The position numbers and the translations under genes are program-made. From Tubiluchus corallicola (taxonomy: Eukaryota; Priapulida; Priapulimorpha; Priapulimorphida; Tubiluchidae): 64,000 nt of DNA. Positions 1-11,795 of this stretch are shown piece after piece; within the stretch, counting starts at the first letter, position 1, and each line of letters opens with the position of its first letter. The DNA lies in contig JAQGDQ010000128.1 in the NCBI GenBank assembly GCA_030141605.1, forward strand, positions 62,001-126,000, written 5' to 3'. Below the pieces are notes generated by a model, which did not search any database, was not told the DNA's origin, and saw only the letters and a program-made list of their open reading frames with translations.

Positions 1-380
1 TGTCTAACGAGAAAAATACCCGGAAGGCGTTAAGAAACGTTACAGGGCTTTTCTCAAAAAATCTGCGTGGTTTAAGGCATTTACATGTAATTGGTAAATT
101 TCTTATTGTTCATTTTAAATAAACATAGTTTAGGACAGATGATTAGTAGGATCACCACATTTGCTCATCTCTGCAATCCAGAAACCATCCAAGCTACACT
201 TAACTTATACTTTACTTATTTTCTGTTACAATAGGTTTACATTTCCTTGTTTAGAAGCAACAAAAAACAAAATACTGAAAGTAAAATACTTATTAATATT
301 ACTGGAAATGTAATGCACATCTGTATGTTTTATAAGTTAATGTAATAAAGTGGCTTGCAACTATATCGCCTTAATTTCAG

Positions 381-511
381 CCCGCCAAAGATTGCTACAA
401 TTAAGGATGCAAATTTCACAGTCTGCTGAATGCCACCAAGCATATCAAATAAGCCAAGAAATCTTGATTAGCACTTACAACAATATCTTTAATGAGCTTC
501 AGGCGAGACGT
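381..511 (+). CDS. Candidate internal coding exon of an unrecognised gene
   Basis: The exon is flanked by a pyrimidine-rich acceptor ending TTTCAG just before 381 and a perfect GTAAGT donor at 512. Two bases complete an incoming codon, then 43 codons run open and end in phase 0. The peptide is helix-prone and rich in Gln, Leu, Ile and Arg (RQRLLQLRMQISQSAE near its start, NNIFNELQARR at its end), which suggests a coiled coil or helical bundle. I do not recognise the family. The candidate exon at 1055 has a compatible phase, so the two may belong to the 3' end of one plus-strand gene that starts outside the window. It could also be a chance open stretch with good splice sites. Confidence 0.35.
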
Positions 512-1054
512 GTAAGTAGCGAATCAATCAAATATAATTTTTAGCTGGTAAACAGGATCTGTTTACGTCGCTCATGTTTCCGAGTGACAAAAATCTTCGA
601 TACGTAATACTCGGCCTAGACTTAGTAGAAGTTCATTTGCAGAAATGACATTCGCAATACAGAATTAATGGCGTGGGAAGCAGGCCTATATTAACGTAAT
701 TATAGCTTTGCCAAAGAAGTGAGTTGATCTTTTTCTGGCAGAAACAAACAGTTGTAGAACGTATACAGACGAACATAATAGAATTGACCTCCTGGTGGAA
801 CACTAGTTTGAGAAGAAAGTTGGTGCTGTTAATAACTAAAAAATCATTTGTTGTAGTTGAGGTGTTCTGGTGTTCAGTTTTGTCTGAACCTCTTGCGACA
901 CATACTATAGAAATGATCCTTTTGTCCCGTCTATAACCTGCACAATACTTTCAAAGCTACTATCGCTAATGATGGCTAATATGGGTATTATTTAGCGCAG
1001 CTGTGCAATATTTTGCTATGTTAAGTGATCATTATGATCATTTATTACTTTCAG

Positions 1055-1165
1055 GGTGAAGATGGGTTGCTACCTCGACCCAAAAGGTTAATGTGTGTAC
1101 CTGTTTGTATTTGCCAGAATGAATTGTTGAAGAAAAATTACGTCACAGGAAATCAACCTACTTAG
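1055..1165 (+). CDS. Candidate terminal exon following the one at 381-511
   Basis: A strong acceptor (TATTACTTTCAG) precedes 1055. Read in phase 0, as the exon at 381-511 would require, it gives 36 codons starting GEDGLLPRPKR and a TAG stop at 1163-1165. An AATAAA at 1431-1436 could serve as its poly(A) signal. An alternative is a very short exon ending near 1086 before GTTAAT. No family is recognised. Support is only splice-site quality, phase match and a plausible 3' end, so this is a weak call. Confidence 0.25.
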   Translation, partial: GEDGLLPRPKRLMCVPVCICQNELLKKNYVTGNQPT

Positions 1166-2441
1166 TTCAAGGCTGTATAAATTTAGTAGAGGACAAGTAT
1201 TTTTAAATGTTAAAACATTTGTCAGTGAAATGCAGCTTTGTGAGCTTGTGAGTTGTGCGTGGCAACTTTGTGAAACCTACGCTTACGATTACGCCGTCTT
1301 TTAACTCTACTAAACTTCTGCGATTACTTGTTAAATATTGACGCGTTCATTTTCCTCGACATAAACCAACCAGACATCATGGTCTTCAAAAATGTTTAGT
1401 TTGTGTCTATATATAATTTTAATATCAAAAAATAAATATCTAATAGTGTGCTAGTAAGACTGCAGGGGGAAATTCTTGCGTGCACATCCAAATGAGTTAT
1501 GAGAACATGTTATATCTTAAATACTCGTTGCAGAAAAAAAGGTGTTGAACTGGTCAGAATATTTTATATCCAGCGAGCAGCCGAAAGACCACTCACGCTG
1601 TCTTTTGAGGATCGCTCACCTGATATAGGATACAGTGTACGTCTTGTAGTAGCTGTCAAAGTATAGAAATGCGTCTTTCCTGTTATTTATATTTTGCTAA
1701 CTGTTTCTATGAGGCCTTAGTGGCTCAATCAAACAAAACTTCTAGTTCAAAATCAACAACAAACCTGTAATAGATTCGTCTGATATATTAACTGCCTTCT
1801 GAGCTGCAAAACCGCTTTAAATGCACTTTCCGCTGTTTAGGTTCTAGCAAATAGATTTACCAATTCTTTCATCTCTAGTCTTCAGTTTTAAACTGACACA
1901 GCAGAAAATTAGTTTTGCCTTCCAATTAAACGCGCTTCTTTGAAGACAACAGATCTCCTAACTAAATAAATCATGTAAATATATCGACTGTTTCCTAATT
2001 CTATATATTTATAATGTAGTTATAAATGCGACTCGATGCTCTTAAGAAGCATTATATTATTACATCTAGACGCGCATTTATACGTACAGAATACACAGGG
2101 GCACTGTCTTCATCCAACCATATATCTTAAATTTATTGCGTTAAAGTTTTGGCGAAAATTTCTCTAATGTAAAATAAAGGATCAAAACTCTTTTATCTTA
2201 ACGTTCTTATGACACTGATAATGATTCTGCAACTGTGATGATAAGTCGCGATATCGCACCTGGGTTGATGAAGCCACAATCTAAGTTGCAACTTGTGGTG
2301 CAGTCTCTTGCATGTAGTTTTTCTCGATTACCCTTGCGTGTTAGCCATAATTAGTCATTTGATGCGGGCTAAATTTTCATTTCCGATTTAGTTGCAAAAG
2401 AAAAAGCTTAGTAGTTACTAGTAACTACAACTTACTTTCCT

Positions 2442-2503
<62 letters not shown>

Positions 2504-4236
2504 CGTGTACATAGTAGGAAGAACAATAAATTACTTATTAGGGTGTTAAAGCACTTTGGCAACAAATTGTTTTAACTTTTTAACTTCTATTGAGCTCAAC
2601 TTGGCTACAAGTTGCTGAAGCCCAAAACTGGTAAAAAAAAGTCCTCTAACGTCTCAGTAACATAGTATGTGTTATGGATTGCTACTTAGACATACGAAGA
2701 GATGTTTCTGCTTTGTTATTTTGGCGCTTCTCCCGCGGTGATTTTACATTATGATTACAACTCTATGACTTCATGCTTTTTAATACATTTGTACCTTGCC
2801 TTAAAATAAGTTTAGTTTTTATAATACTGATGCAAAACTACGTTTTGTTGGCATTAGGCATGTATGGGGTAATAGCTCTCCTAGACTTAATTGAGAACTT
2901 TCTAAAGAAGCCAGCGTTAATTTTATAATTAAGCTGCTGATATTGCTGTAATAGCTGCACTCCCTCGAATAGCTTTGGTACTGAAGTTTAATATTTAATT
3001 GCAATCACAAACCAATATAACGTCTTAATTCGTATATATTGTCGCACTGACACGAAAGCTTAAAAGATAAAAGTAAAATCTTCATTCTGGATTACATAAA
3101 GCACTTTGCCTTTTGTAGAACCTGAGCCAACGCGTCTGCTAGTGTAACAATAATGGATGCCCCTTGTTCGTATGTATGATTGCATATAGTTTCAACGTTG
3201 ATTGAAGGAGGGCGTGCTGAGATGCACTTGGAATGATGAATTTGTATCTTGCAATCAGCTACTGTGTTGTATATCCATGAGATCTGAAGCAAGCCAATAT
3301 CTTTTTCATCCCATCTCACTGCGGATTTCGTCAGTTCTATAGCCTATTATACCAGTGGATATTTGTTTTGTGTTCATCGCTTTCGACTTCGAGCGAATCT
3401 ATTTGGTAAATCACCAACTCAGCTTGCAGCAGTGTTTTATATTTAAATAAGATTGCTCGCGTGCAGCAATAGTATTGAGATTAATCCGAATTATATTAAT
3501 GCAACGATCTAAAAAAATGGCATTTGTCATTGTTGGCTTCTTCTTTGTAGCCTAACTTCAATTCCTTGCTAAATTATATCATCCCTCCACCAGATGTGAT
3601 GGCTATGTGCAAAACAGTGTATGTGCCAGTTCCAAAACGTGTATCAAATTTGTTAACGTTAACATTAAAGTCTAATAAAAAAGCACTAAAGGTTTCGAAA
3701 GACCCGATACTGGCATTTCGCAGACAACATTACACACGCACATACCGAGTGGTGCACTCTCTAAGCTGCACTAAAATTGCATTTCCATGACAAAGAAAAA
3801 GACATTTTTCCAAAATTTACTGTTTTAAATGAAAAACAAACGCAGCTTTTAATACTTTCTTTCTCTACATAACTTAGAAAAATTGTTCTACGATCTTTCC
3901 GGTCATTTTGCGACGCTTAGATCGGAGTTGGCCAATAAATAAGTTAATCTCCTTTTGTGGAAATTCACTCCAAACTTGAAGCAAAACTTTTTTTTCAATC
4001 CAGGAACTCTCGCTCAGATAAGTTCTCCCATGTGCATGTGTAAATCTAGAGCATTTACGTCAGGGTTTTCTAAGTTATGCTCGGAAGAGAAACATAAAAA
4101 GCTGAGTTTCTTTTTCATTTAAAACCGTAAGTTTTGGAAAAATTTCCTTTTGTGAGTCATGGAAATACAATTTTAAGCGTAATATTTTGAAAAAATTCAG
4201 CAAAAATAGATATAAAACTGAAAGTACTTTTTGCTC

Positions 4237-4238
<2 letters not shown>
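1166..4238. other. Intergenic or intronic, no gene recognised
   Basis: AT-rich sequence with one microsatellite at 2447-2502. A minus-strand open frame at 3092-3319 (ending in a helical segment and TAA) lies next to weak splice signals and resembles no family I know. Nothing else is supportable. Confidence 0.5.
2447..2502 (+). repeat. (CT)n microsatellite
   Basis: Almost perfect CT dinucleotide run, preceded by a short pyrimidine-rich lead and ending TTTCTCTTC. Confidence 0.95.

Positions 4239-4278
<40 letters not shown>
4239..4278 (+). repeat. (TA)n microsatellite at the 5' edge of the LTR element
   Basis: Perfect TA run that stops one or two bases before the first LTR. The sequence after the second LTR also begins ATATA, so the run may have grown from the target-site duplication. 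Its low complexity prevents proof. Confidence 0.9.
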
Positions 4279-4279
<1 letters not shown>

Positions 4280-4280
<1 letters not shown>

Positions 4281-4510
4281 GTGTACTGAACACCCCTTTC
4301 ACGCAAAATGTAAGTTTCTGTTGAAGCTAAGTTATGCATCTGGCCTCTATAACAGCGGTCGTCTCTAAATCCACTTCATGTAATTTGCTAATAAAGGTAT
4401 CGTTTTTCTTACACATTATTCTTCGTGGATAGTCTGCTTGGCCTCCGCATCTGCTGGTACCGAACCTGGATAGTTTTACCACATGTCGGCGAGGTACCGC
4501 CGGCAGTTCA
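4280..4510 (+). repeat. Left LTR
   Basis: Starts TGTGTACTGAACA and ends GGCAGTTCA. It shares long blocks with 5264-5570, including GGTATCGTTTTTCTTACACA and CTTGGCCTCCGCATCTGCTG. It lacks the segment holding CATCATTGTTTTTG that is present in the right copy. Confidence 0.85.
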
Positions 4511-4511
4511 T

Positions 4512-4532
4512 TGGTGTCAGAAGAAGTGGGAT
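4512..4532 (+). other. Primer-binding site (tRNA-Leu type) with 3-bp insertion
   Basis: TGGTGTCAGAAG followed by AAGTGGGAT. The usual tRNA-Leu complement is TGGTGTCAGAAGTGGGAT, so one AAG is duplicated. It sits one base after the left LTR, the expected place for minus-strand priming. Confidence 0.75.
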
Positions 4533-5263
4533 GATTAAATGAACCCAGCCATGGACTGTTAATGGACAACTCAACATTCAGTTTGAGTCTGCTGCACTTC
4601 TTTGCAGGTGAACGTAAGCTTGGATTCGTTTTTACCTGTGCCAGTGGTAGGCTGAAGTACCACATTCTGATGTTTTTATCTACTATTTCATGGGCGTGAT
4701 GATTTGCTTGATTAATGCATTGTGGAACCCATCGGGCGCTAGTCAGTTATGGACAGCTATGATGTAACAATGCTGTTTTACGGTAACACAGTGGTGATCA
4801 AAACTTTGATGTTTGATAATTCAACACGCCTATGTGGTATATGTACGTTGTATACATAGGATCAGAAACGTGCCGCAAGTATATTCTGAAAGCTGTAGTT
4901 GCAATTCAGTCTGAATTCACAGCTGGAATAAGCATGCTCTAATGTTAACTCGACCTGTCTACCTGTGCTAACTTGCTGTAGGACCTGACCTGGATTTCTC
5001 TGATTGGATACTGCTCACAATGGCTAGATAGTCTAGCTTCTCTCTTCTACTTGGCGGTACCTCAATTCTGTCACGGACACTGGCTTCTGGACTGTTATGC
5101 TTTCTTCAGTGGACTTTTAAACATTTGTGCTGTTACATTTTTACTCATTTATGCTGTTACATTTTTACTTTTTACTTCTGTCAAAACTGCTGCTTGCATT
5201 TGTAAATATACTGTAATCTGACTTGTCATTCCGAGGTCGGAATGTGTTTTTGGAGGGGGGTAG

Positions 5264-5570
5264 TGTGCTGAACACAAAATGCAGGTTTCTGTTAAAGCCA
5301 AGTTATGTATCTGGCCATACATAAAAGCGGCCATCTCTGCTCTTTTACTGGTCCAGTTAGTGTAATCCACGACAGTGTGATCTGTATTTCATCATTGTTT
5401 TTGAATCTACTTCATGTAATTTGGCAGTAAAGGTATCGTTTTTCTTACACATCATTCTGTTGTTGTTGTTTCGTGGATGGATGTCAGAAGAATTATAGTC
5501 TGCTTGGCCTCCGCATCTGCTGGTACCGAATCAACCTGGGCAGTTTTAGCGAGGTACCGCCGGCAGTTCA
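5264..5570 (+). repeat. Right LTR
   Basis: Begins TGTGCTGAACAC immediately after the polypurine tract and ends GGCAGTTCA. It is the longer LTR and closer to the ancestral length. Confidence 0.85.
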
Positions 5571-7665
5571 ATATACATATTCGTTGTTATTCTGTTAAAT
5601 TTTTATGCCATTTCGATTAACGTTTAAGAAAAAATTTCGTTTTTGTCACACAGAAAAAAATGGTGACAAGTAGGGCTATAACAGGACCGGAACTTCCTTT
5701 GGTTATGTTTTTATTATAGTTTCAATTTCACTTTGGTTCCAGCACAATTGTTCTAGTAAATTTCATAAAACTGTTCAGGTAAATTTCTCGAGAGTATTCC
5801 GCTAAATTTACTGAGAAAACACGCATGCGCATATTTTATCAAATTGGTTAAAAATCGGCAGAAACAAAATTATAATAACGTAAAGTAATGAATTTTTACA
5901 GTGTCGCTTGTTGTAATGAAAAGCTGATTAACATTCACCCAAATTTGCAGACCACGACGAGGAGCTTCGGTAGCTTTCGAGAATTCTCTACGTGTGCCGT
6001 TGGCTCGTTTCACATTCCGATGGGCACACATACACCTTACTCTCTTCGCCGAGACTGACAAAACTGAGTAAAAGTAATTATTAGTTAGTGTAGGCACGCA
6101 TATCCATAGATTATGACAAAATCGAAGTTTGCCGTTTGTGTCCGTACAAAGTCACTTTGGGCAGAAAAAACTCCCTGGAGGTGTGGAATACAAATAGTTG
6201 AACTTCAACAACTTCACGATTTTTTTCGAAATGATTTACGTCACTGTCACATTTTTGAAAACTCGTCAAGGGGTGTTTGAGTGTAGATCAAAAAAACATC
6301 CCAAAAGACAGAAAATGTGTGTAAATTATATACTGTAACTAGGAACGGGCTGCTGTGCCGGCAAGAAATTGTGGGTTCAACTTCAATTCCTCAGCCATAT
6401 CATTCTTTATTTGAAACAGGTACAGTCACGAAGAATGACACATAATAGCGTACTAGGGCTTGCACGTTTTGATTACTTCTCTGGTATAGCTATGTTAAGG
6501 TCATATCTATAGCTGTCTTAATTCTATTTTAAACGCTTGCTGGGAGTCTAGTGGCGTTAAACGCACCAGAGTTATTTCGATGCTCTTAACACCATCCCAT
6601 GTCCTCCGGCATATGCAGAAAATAGTAAATTACTGTTTACTTAGTAGCTTTCGCTGTTGTGTCGCTGAGCAAACTCGATTTTTCACACATCAGTGATGTC
6701 GTCCATGGCTTACACTATTCGCAAACTAACCACGAAACCCTTAAACTCTTTGGCACGGTTATTGCGTATGTCGTCAACATATCTTTAAATATCTATGGTG
6801 AAGATACAATATGCTTGCAGTGTGAGCGAATTACGGGAACGCAGATTGACATTTTCTGGATACGAATAGCTGAGTTTTGTAATATTAATAACTCATCTTT
6901 GCTATGAGTAAGTATAATTATAACATCGTTGGCACCTCATTTCGCGTTATAAGCCATAGAATCAATTTACTGGGCTGGCTCACAGCCTGGCTGTAACAGA
7001 AGAAACGTTTTGCTCACTCGTATTCGGTAACATTAGTAATTAGAAGTCTTATGACTAACAATATACTATATACTATGGAACAATATATTGCTAGAATTTC
7101 TTGAAAAGGGAACAAAAGATGTAATATAACCTCACTTTTTGCATTGAATATTGCCAGAATGGACGTTATAGACATAATTGGAACTAATGCACTCAACTGC
7201 CCTATTATTGTTTGTGCATACATGGTTACCCCTTAATTTCCTGAGTAACGTTACTATTATCAGGCATTCAGCGTTCAGAATCTGCGGTCACTGGCATTTC
7301 ATATGCCGTTATTAAGCGAAGATGTCATTTATCCCGATTAGCCTTCTGGAACTGCAATGTTGCTTAGGTTATAAGCAGAAATTTAGTTTGAACCCAACAA
7401 AGGAAGCCGATTTAGGAAACGAACGTCAGCGAAATGGAAACAGGGAAAATAATATCATATTCAAGCTAGATTTTTTTGTGCCCACTCCAAGAACAGTCGA
7501 GTGATCACAGTTAGTAAATCACTACTCTAGTTTAGAATGTCGCCGAGGTTGGTCAGTTAATGGGTTATGTTTGATACTGGTGTTTGTCCGGTTCGGTACT
7601 AGCTCTGGGATGTTTCTGATACTGTTTCTGGACTGTTTCACGTACCCATACTGTTTGCCACGTAC
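5571..7665. other. No gene confidently seen
   Basis: AT-rich. A minus-strand stretch at about 5944-6050 has a good acceptor (TTTTACTCAG) and an open frame containing RREFSKATEAPRRG before a weak GTGAAT donor. Its phase does not match the possible first exon at 7666-7764. I leave it as unassigned. Confidence 0.4.
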
Positions 7666-7764
7666 ATGGAGGATGCATCCGGGTGTGGCTACGATGCCTC
7701 TGCCCGTTCTGCAGATCTTAGAGGCATACAGTCTTGAAAACAAATCAAGCCCCGATTTCGCCAT
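7666..7764 (-). CDS. Possible first exon with mitochondrial-type N-terminus
   Basis: On the minus strand an ATG at 7764 lies in the context CCAAG-ATG-GCG, a strong Kozak and YY1-like start common in housekeeping genes. Thirty-three codons then reach a GTACGT donor in phase 0. The peptide (MAKSGLDLFSRLYASK, then ICRTGRGIVATPG) is rich in Arg, Lys and Ser with a single acidic residue near its start, as in mitochondrial targeting sequences. The surrounding 250 bp is richer in GC than the flanks. No following exon with matching phase was found in the window, and both strands are open here, so chance is possible. Confidence 0.3.
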
Positions 7765-10700
7765 CTTGGATTCTGGCTTGCAGTGTGCTCATTGCACAAT
7801 TGTATTTTAAAAATGGCATGTCATCGCATTTGAAACCGAATTCAAACTTGAAATCGCTTTATTCTTGGGGAATCTCAATAAGATCACCAACTGCATGTAG
7901 CTGTATTGGCTTTGCAATTTGTAAACTACACTTAATTAATATTTGAACAATTACGTTACAATTATTGAACCACAATGTTACAATTATTACCTCGAAGGCT
8001 TAAAAAACTGAAGCATTTCTAACATCGGAAGTTATTTGCGATTGTAATGCGATGAAGAATTTAATGTTGTAATATTGGTCTTTCTTAGTTACACGTGTAT
8101 ATATTATCATTATCTCCCTTATTAATCCTTTTTAAGATTTCCACGTTCATACTGTGAAAAAAGCAATGTTTGACTTTTCGCAGAATTTATTTTGAATCAA
8201 TTTCCATGTAATTTTCCAGCCATCCAGCACCAAGAGGTTTAAATTGGGCAACATGCGTGAAATAGTATGAGATAAACCAATAGTATTTGGCTTGCCATGT
8301 TGAATCTATTAGCAATGATTATAATTGTGTAGTGAAGCATTACGGCAATAAATGGCGGAGTGGAAAAAAAGTGTGAAATTATTATTGCGTGTAGAATATT
8401 TCACTATCTGTATCCCTGTTTGGTAGGAGAAAAACGTATTGGGACATTTCTGCATTATGGAGACCCCAGATGAGTCATGAAGCAAAGGGGAATTTAAGTA
8501 CCATCCCAAAGTAGGCTCATGTCTTCCCGAGCTTGCATTCACAGCAAATCTACGGTTTACAGACGACAGGAAAATGTTCATTTTAAGCTTGATAAACAAC
8601 CCCTTGTAATTCTTAAATTATTTTATGGGGCATATATTTACGTGCGTTGTGGTGAAATGTCTACAAATACGATTATCTACATTGCAAACATGTATTGCAC
8701 TGCAATGAAACAAACCATCGATCAACTGCTTAACTCACTCTTATAACCTTATTTTAGTTTGACGGTCAAGTGGAACATACAAAGCTGTGACATCCTACTG
8801 TGTAAACTCTGAGCATAATCCAGTTAAACTACGGCTGAACAATAATCATACACCAGTACAATACAATTAAGTGCGTCAAATGCACTTAATTTTCGGTTAA
8901 TTCAGTTCCACTGGTCCTGAAAACGTAATAGGTGAAATGAATAAAGCAGCAAGAATTGCATGTGACGTCAGAACAGATTGACCTTGATCTTGTAATATTA
9001 AGCCCAGTTTCAAACATCTTCAGAGATAAATTAAACTATCCATTTTTCTGTGCAGCGCACTTAAAAATCTTCAGTATTATAGAACGGCAGTGCTTATGTG
9101 AACTTGTGTTGGCCACCTTTTAGGTGGGCCTTTCAGTCGATTTTTTGCATTGACTTTCAAGGCAACATCAAGATTAAAAGAGCAGCCTTTACCAGTCACT
9201 TTTCATCTGCCAGTTCCCTGCTCCAGTTGTCTGTTGAAGTCAGGTTGGTGGTCGTGCAATTGGGTCAGCAGATTTTTCTTTGCCGTTCTCAAGTCACTCG
9301 CTGGATCAGCGGCACTAAAAGACATTTTAACTTGCTATTATAGGATCGCATGCGGCAGTTTAGAAAATCGTCTCATTGAATTACAGTTTCCCTCCAGGCT
9401 CCAGCTTATAACGTAATGGATTAGAAGTGCAGTATTAATCCTCAAATACACACTACTTAACAGTTAAAAAAGTCTCTCTAAGTATTAAGGCTCAGTGAAA
9501 CATAAACAAACACTCAAGCTGAAAAGCAGCTCATTGCGGTTACAGTTCCGACCATTAACTAGATAAATAAAATAAACGGTACTTAGGTACTGTCAAAGGT
9601 ACTTTCTGTTAAAATGTTGTTAACTGTTGCTGTTGCCGCCGTCGCCACGGTGGTGGTGGTGGTGTTGGTGTTGGTGGTGGTGGTGGTGGTGCCGGTGAAG
9701 GCAGTGGTGGTGGTGCCGGTGAAGGCAGCGGTGGCGTTGGTGATGGCAATCGTCGCCGGGTGTTATTAAGTTTCAAAGCTAATATATAATTACTTGAAAC
9801 ATTTTGGTATTACTACAGGTAATAAAACGCATATTTCTACCATAGTTCAAAATGGAATGAGATTTGAAAAATCGCACCGTTTTCCCTTAAGTAAATGTGC
9901 ACGATGTGCGGTGTTTGCAACTACTGCAGCAGTGGCTGTCTAATGGCTTTCCGCTCAAAGGAGCTGAGATCTTTGAGATCTATTCACGCTTTGGCAAATA
10001 ATCTCACAAGATGGCTATCCTGATAACAAAAACTATTAAGAAAAATACCATTCATGTTTTGCCTCAAACAACTTAAACGACTATGAAATTGATGACGAGC
10101 TGGGTACGCTAATTCTATTCAAACAGCAACCCTAATCTTTACAGTTTTGTAAAATAAAATCTTTTCCGCGAGATAAAGTGGATGAGTGCTCCTGAGCGTA
10201 AGAGATCTGCTGTCTTTTCCAGTTGCACAGTAAATGATATGCGCTAATCTGCGAAGGGTGGTTTCGAGGTATGTTACTCCTTAGCACCCCGCGACATAAC
10301 ACACCCTAAAAATGGACGTTGTGACATCGTGCTCAATACCGTTATTTCAGTATCTGGATTTTTTGAAGCACAAATTTTTGAACCATAATAAGCACGCATT
10401 TCGAAATTGTTCTTGAAACACCTATTTCGAAACACCTAAAAAGGTTGAGAATTTTATATTGAAGTAACAAGTGTTTTTGAAATGGCGTTATGTACAGCCT
10501 TGAAGTTAGTCTGGCAGTCAGTCAGTGGTGAGCAAGCCAGGATTTCGATGTGCATATTTACGAAGTTCTTCTCATACTTTATACGCGGCAGGTAATTAAG
10601 CTATTCCAGCGATTACACCGAAAGATACGAAACTGAGTACCGCCTACGGCGCAAAAAAAGTATAAAGCATAATTTGGACGTGAAACGATATTTAGTTCCG

Positions 10701-11073
10701 TCCTTTTAACTGCGAGCCTAAGTTTGTTTGAAATTACTGATAATTAAATGATAGATGTTGTGCCCTTTATTACCATAACTGCTTCTTTTTAATTGATGTA
10801 TCTGATTTTTAGCTTGTATGGTCGATTATAATAGCCTATGACTATTGTTTTACAAATCGACAAACATATTTTACTGTGTTTCTTGCTTCATGTTTTTTAT
10901 TTCTTTTCGTACCTTGTTTAACAAGCCACAAATGTACGCCTGTTCACTCGACGTGCCGATATGTCGCATTATTATTTTATTTTTTATTTTATTAGTTGAG
11001 CCTTTTCTTTCACAAATGGAGTACGAATCAATACAACTTTTTATAATACTCGTGCTTTTTTTATTTTTTGCAG
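7765..11073. other. Intergenic or GPCR intron, no exon recognised
   Basis: Mostly AT-rich. It holds a GGT-rich minisatellite (9649-9757) and a moderately GC-rich stretch at 9170-9420 with open frames that match nothing known to me. The exons for TM1-TM5 of the downstream GPCR were looked for here on the plus strand and not found. Confidence 0.4.
9649..9757 (+). repeat. GGT-rich minisatellite
   Basis: A run of GGT triplets passes into two tandem copies of a 24-bp unit containing GGTGCCGGTGAAGGCAG. The last copy degrades into GGTGGCGTTGGTGATGG. Confidence 0.85.
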
Positions 11074-11795
11074 TGGCTGTGGTAGTGGCATTCTTCATTT
11101 GTTACGCACCAAACCAAGCACAGCGTTTACTTGTCATCTACACCAAGACGTGGTCACCCGATATGCTGCATGCTTACCATCTACTGACCTACGTGTCCGG
11201 AGTATTTTACTACTTCAGTGCCACAATAAACCCTATACTGTACAACGTGATGTCGCTCAAATTCAGGCAAGCATTCAAACAGACTCTGTGCCGTTGTTTT
11301 CGTCCGCAAAGAAAGAAGACGCCAACGTTACTGCAGCATCCACGTGCGAATGGCTACCGATTCACAAGCAAGCATGTCCCTCCGCCCTATTCCGATACGA
11401 CGGGCACACCAGTGGAGGGCGTTTGCACCGGGCAGGGTAACAGCGCCTCTCCGGAACTCACTTACTCGTTTTGGAAAGACGTCAAAATCATTGAAAATGG
11501 TGGCAGGCACCCAGTTGGGTCACCTCTCAGTCAATCCACTACCAGCCTTCAGAGAGGTACAGAGTTGGACTGCAAGAGCTGTCTCATCGAGCAGCAACCA
11601 GACGTCCAAGAAATCGAATTACCGCAATACTTGTTAGAAATCAACGCGTATTGTTTGTCTGATCCTAAATTTAACAAGATATTGTGCCAGAGTCACGCCA
11701 AGAACACTAGAAGACACCCTAACTATTATACAACTGTCTTATCTGAACTAGTGTATAAAGCAAAAACAAGCCCAGTTAATGGAAGCATCGTGTGA
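11074..11795 (+). CDS. Neuromedin U / pyrokinin-like neuropeptide GPCR, last exon
   Basis: This exon follows a TTTTTTGCAG acceptor; two bases complete an incoming codon and 239 residues follow to TGA. It encodes TM6 (AVVVAFFICYAP, the CWxP motif with Tyr for Trp), a third extracellular loop (TKTWSPDMLHAYH), TM7 (YVSGVFYYFSATINPILYNV, containing NPxxY) and an amphipathic helix 8 (KFRQAFKQTLCRC) whose cysteines could be palmitoylated. The pattern FFICYAP..AQRLL plus SGVFYYFSATINPILYNVMS is typical of rhodopsin-class receptors of the neuromedin U / pyrokinin / CAPA group, plasma-membrane receptors for amidated neuropeptides. The cytoplasmic tail of about 160 residues is long and unrecognised. 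TM1-TM5 would lie in upstream exons not seen in the window. The exact ligand class is inference. Confidence 0.85.

Larger units (their letters stand above)
4280..5570 (+). mobile_element. Miniature LTR retrotransposon (TRIM-like, Ty3/gypsy-style signals)
   Basis: Two direct repeats of about 230 and 305 bp (4280-4510 and 5264-5570) both begin TGTG..CTGAACA and end GGCAGTTCA, the TG...CA ends of LTRs. Directly after the left LTR, 4512-4532 reads TGGTGTCAG-AAG-AAGTGGGAT, a primer-binding site complementary to the tRNA-Leu 3' end but carrying an extra AAG. Directly before the right LTR is a polypurine tract (GGAGGGGGG, 5252-5260). The left LTR holds AATAAAGG as a likely poly(A) signal. The internal region is only about 750 bp and has no gag or pol frame, so the copy is non-autonomous or internally deleted. 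The LTRs differ by substitutions and by a segment of about 60 bp missing from the left one, so the insertion is not recent. Confidence 0.85.

Noticed and set aside
3092-3319. 75-codon minus-strand frame with a helical C-terminus
   Set aside because: No clear acceptor, no family resemblance; length is within chance expectation here.
4327-4665. 112-codon minus-strand open frame
   Set aside because: Lies across the left LTR and primer-binding site of the LTR element in antisense; no conserved domain.
5944-6050. Minus-strand exon-like stretch containing RREFSKATEAPRRG
   Set aside because: Donor is weak (GTGAAT), phase does not match the candidate first exon at 7666-7764, and other frames are equally ambiguous.
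6360-6395. GGGTTCAACTTC-like text considered as a tRNA B-box
   Set aside because: No matching A-box or cloverleaf stems could be formed around it.
9098-9416. Two overlapping plus-strand frames of 81-88 codons
   Set aside because: Tested as possible upstream GPCR exons; no transmembrane pattern or receptor motif, and no phase-compatible donor.
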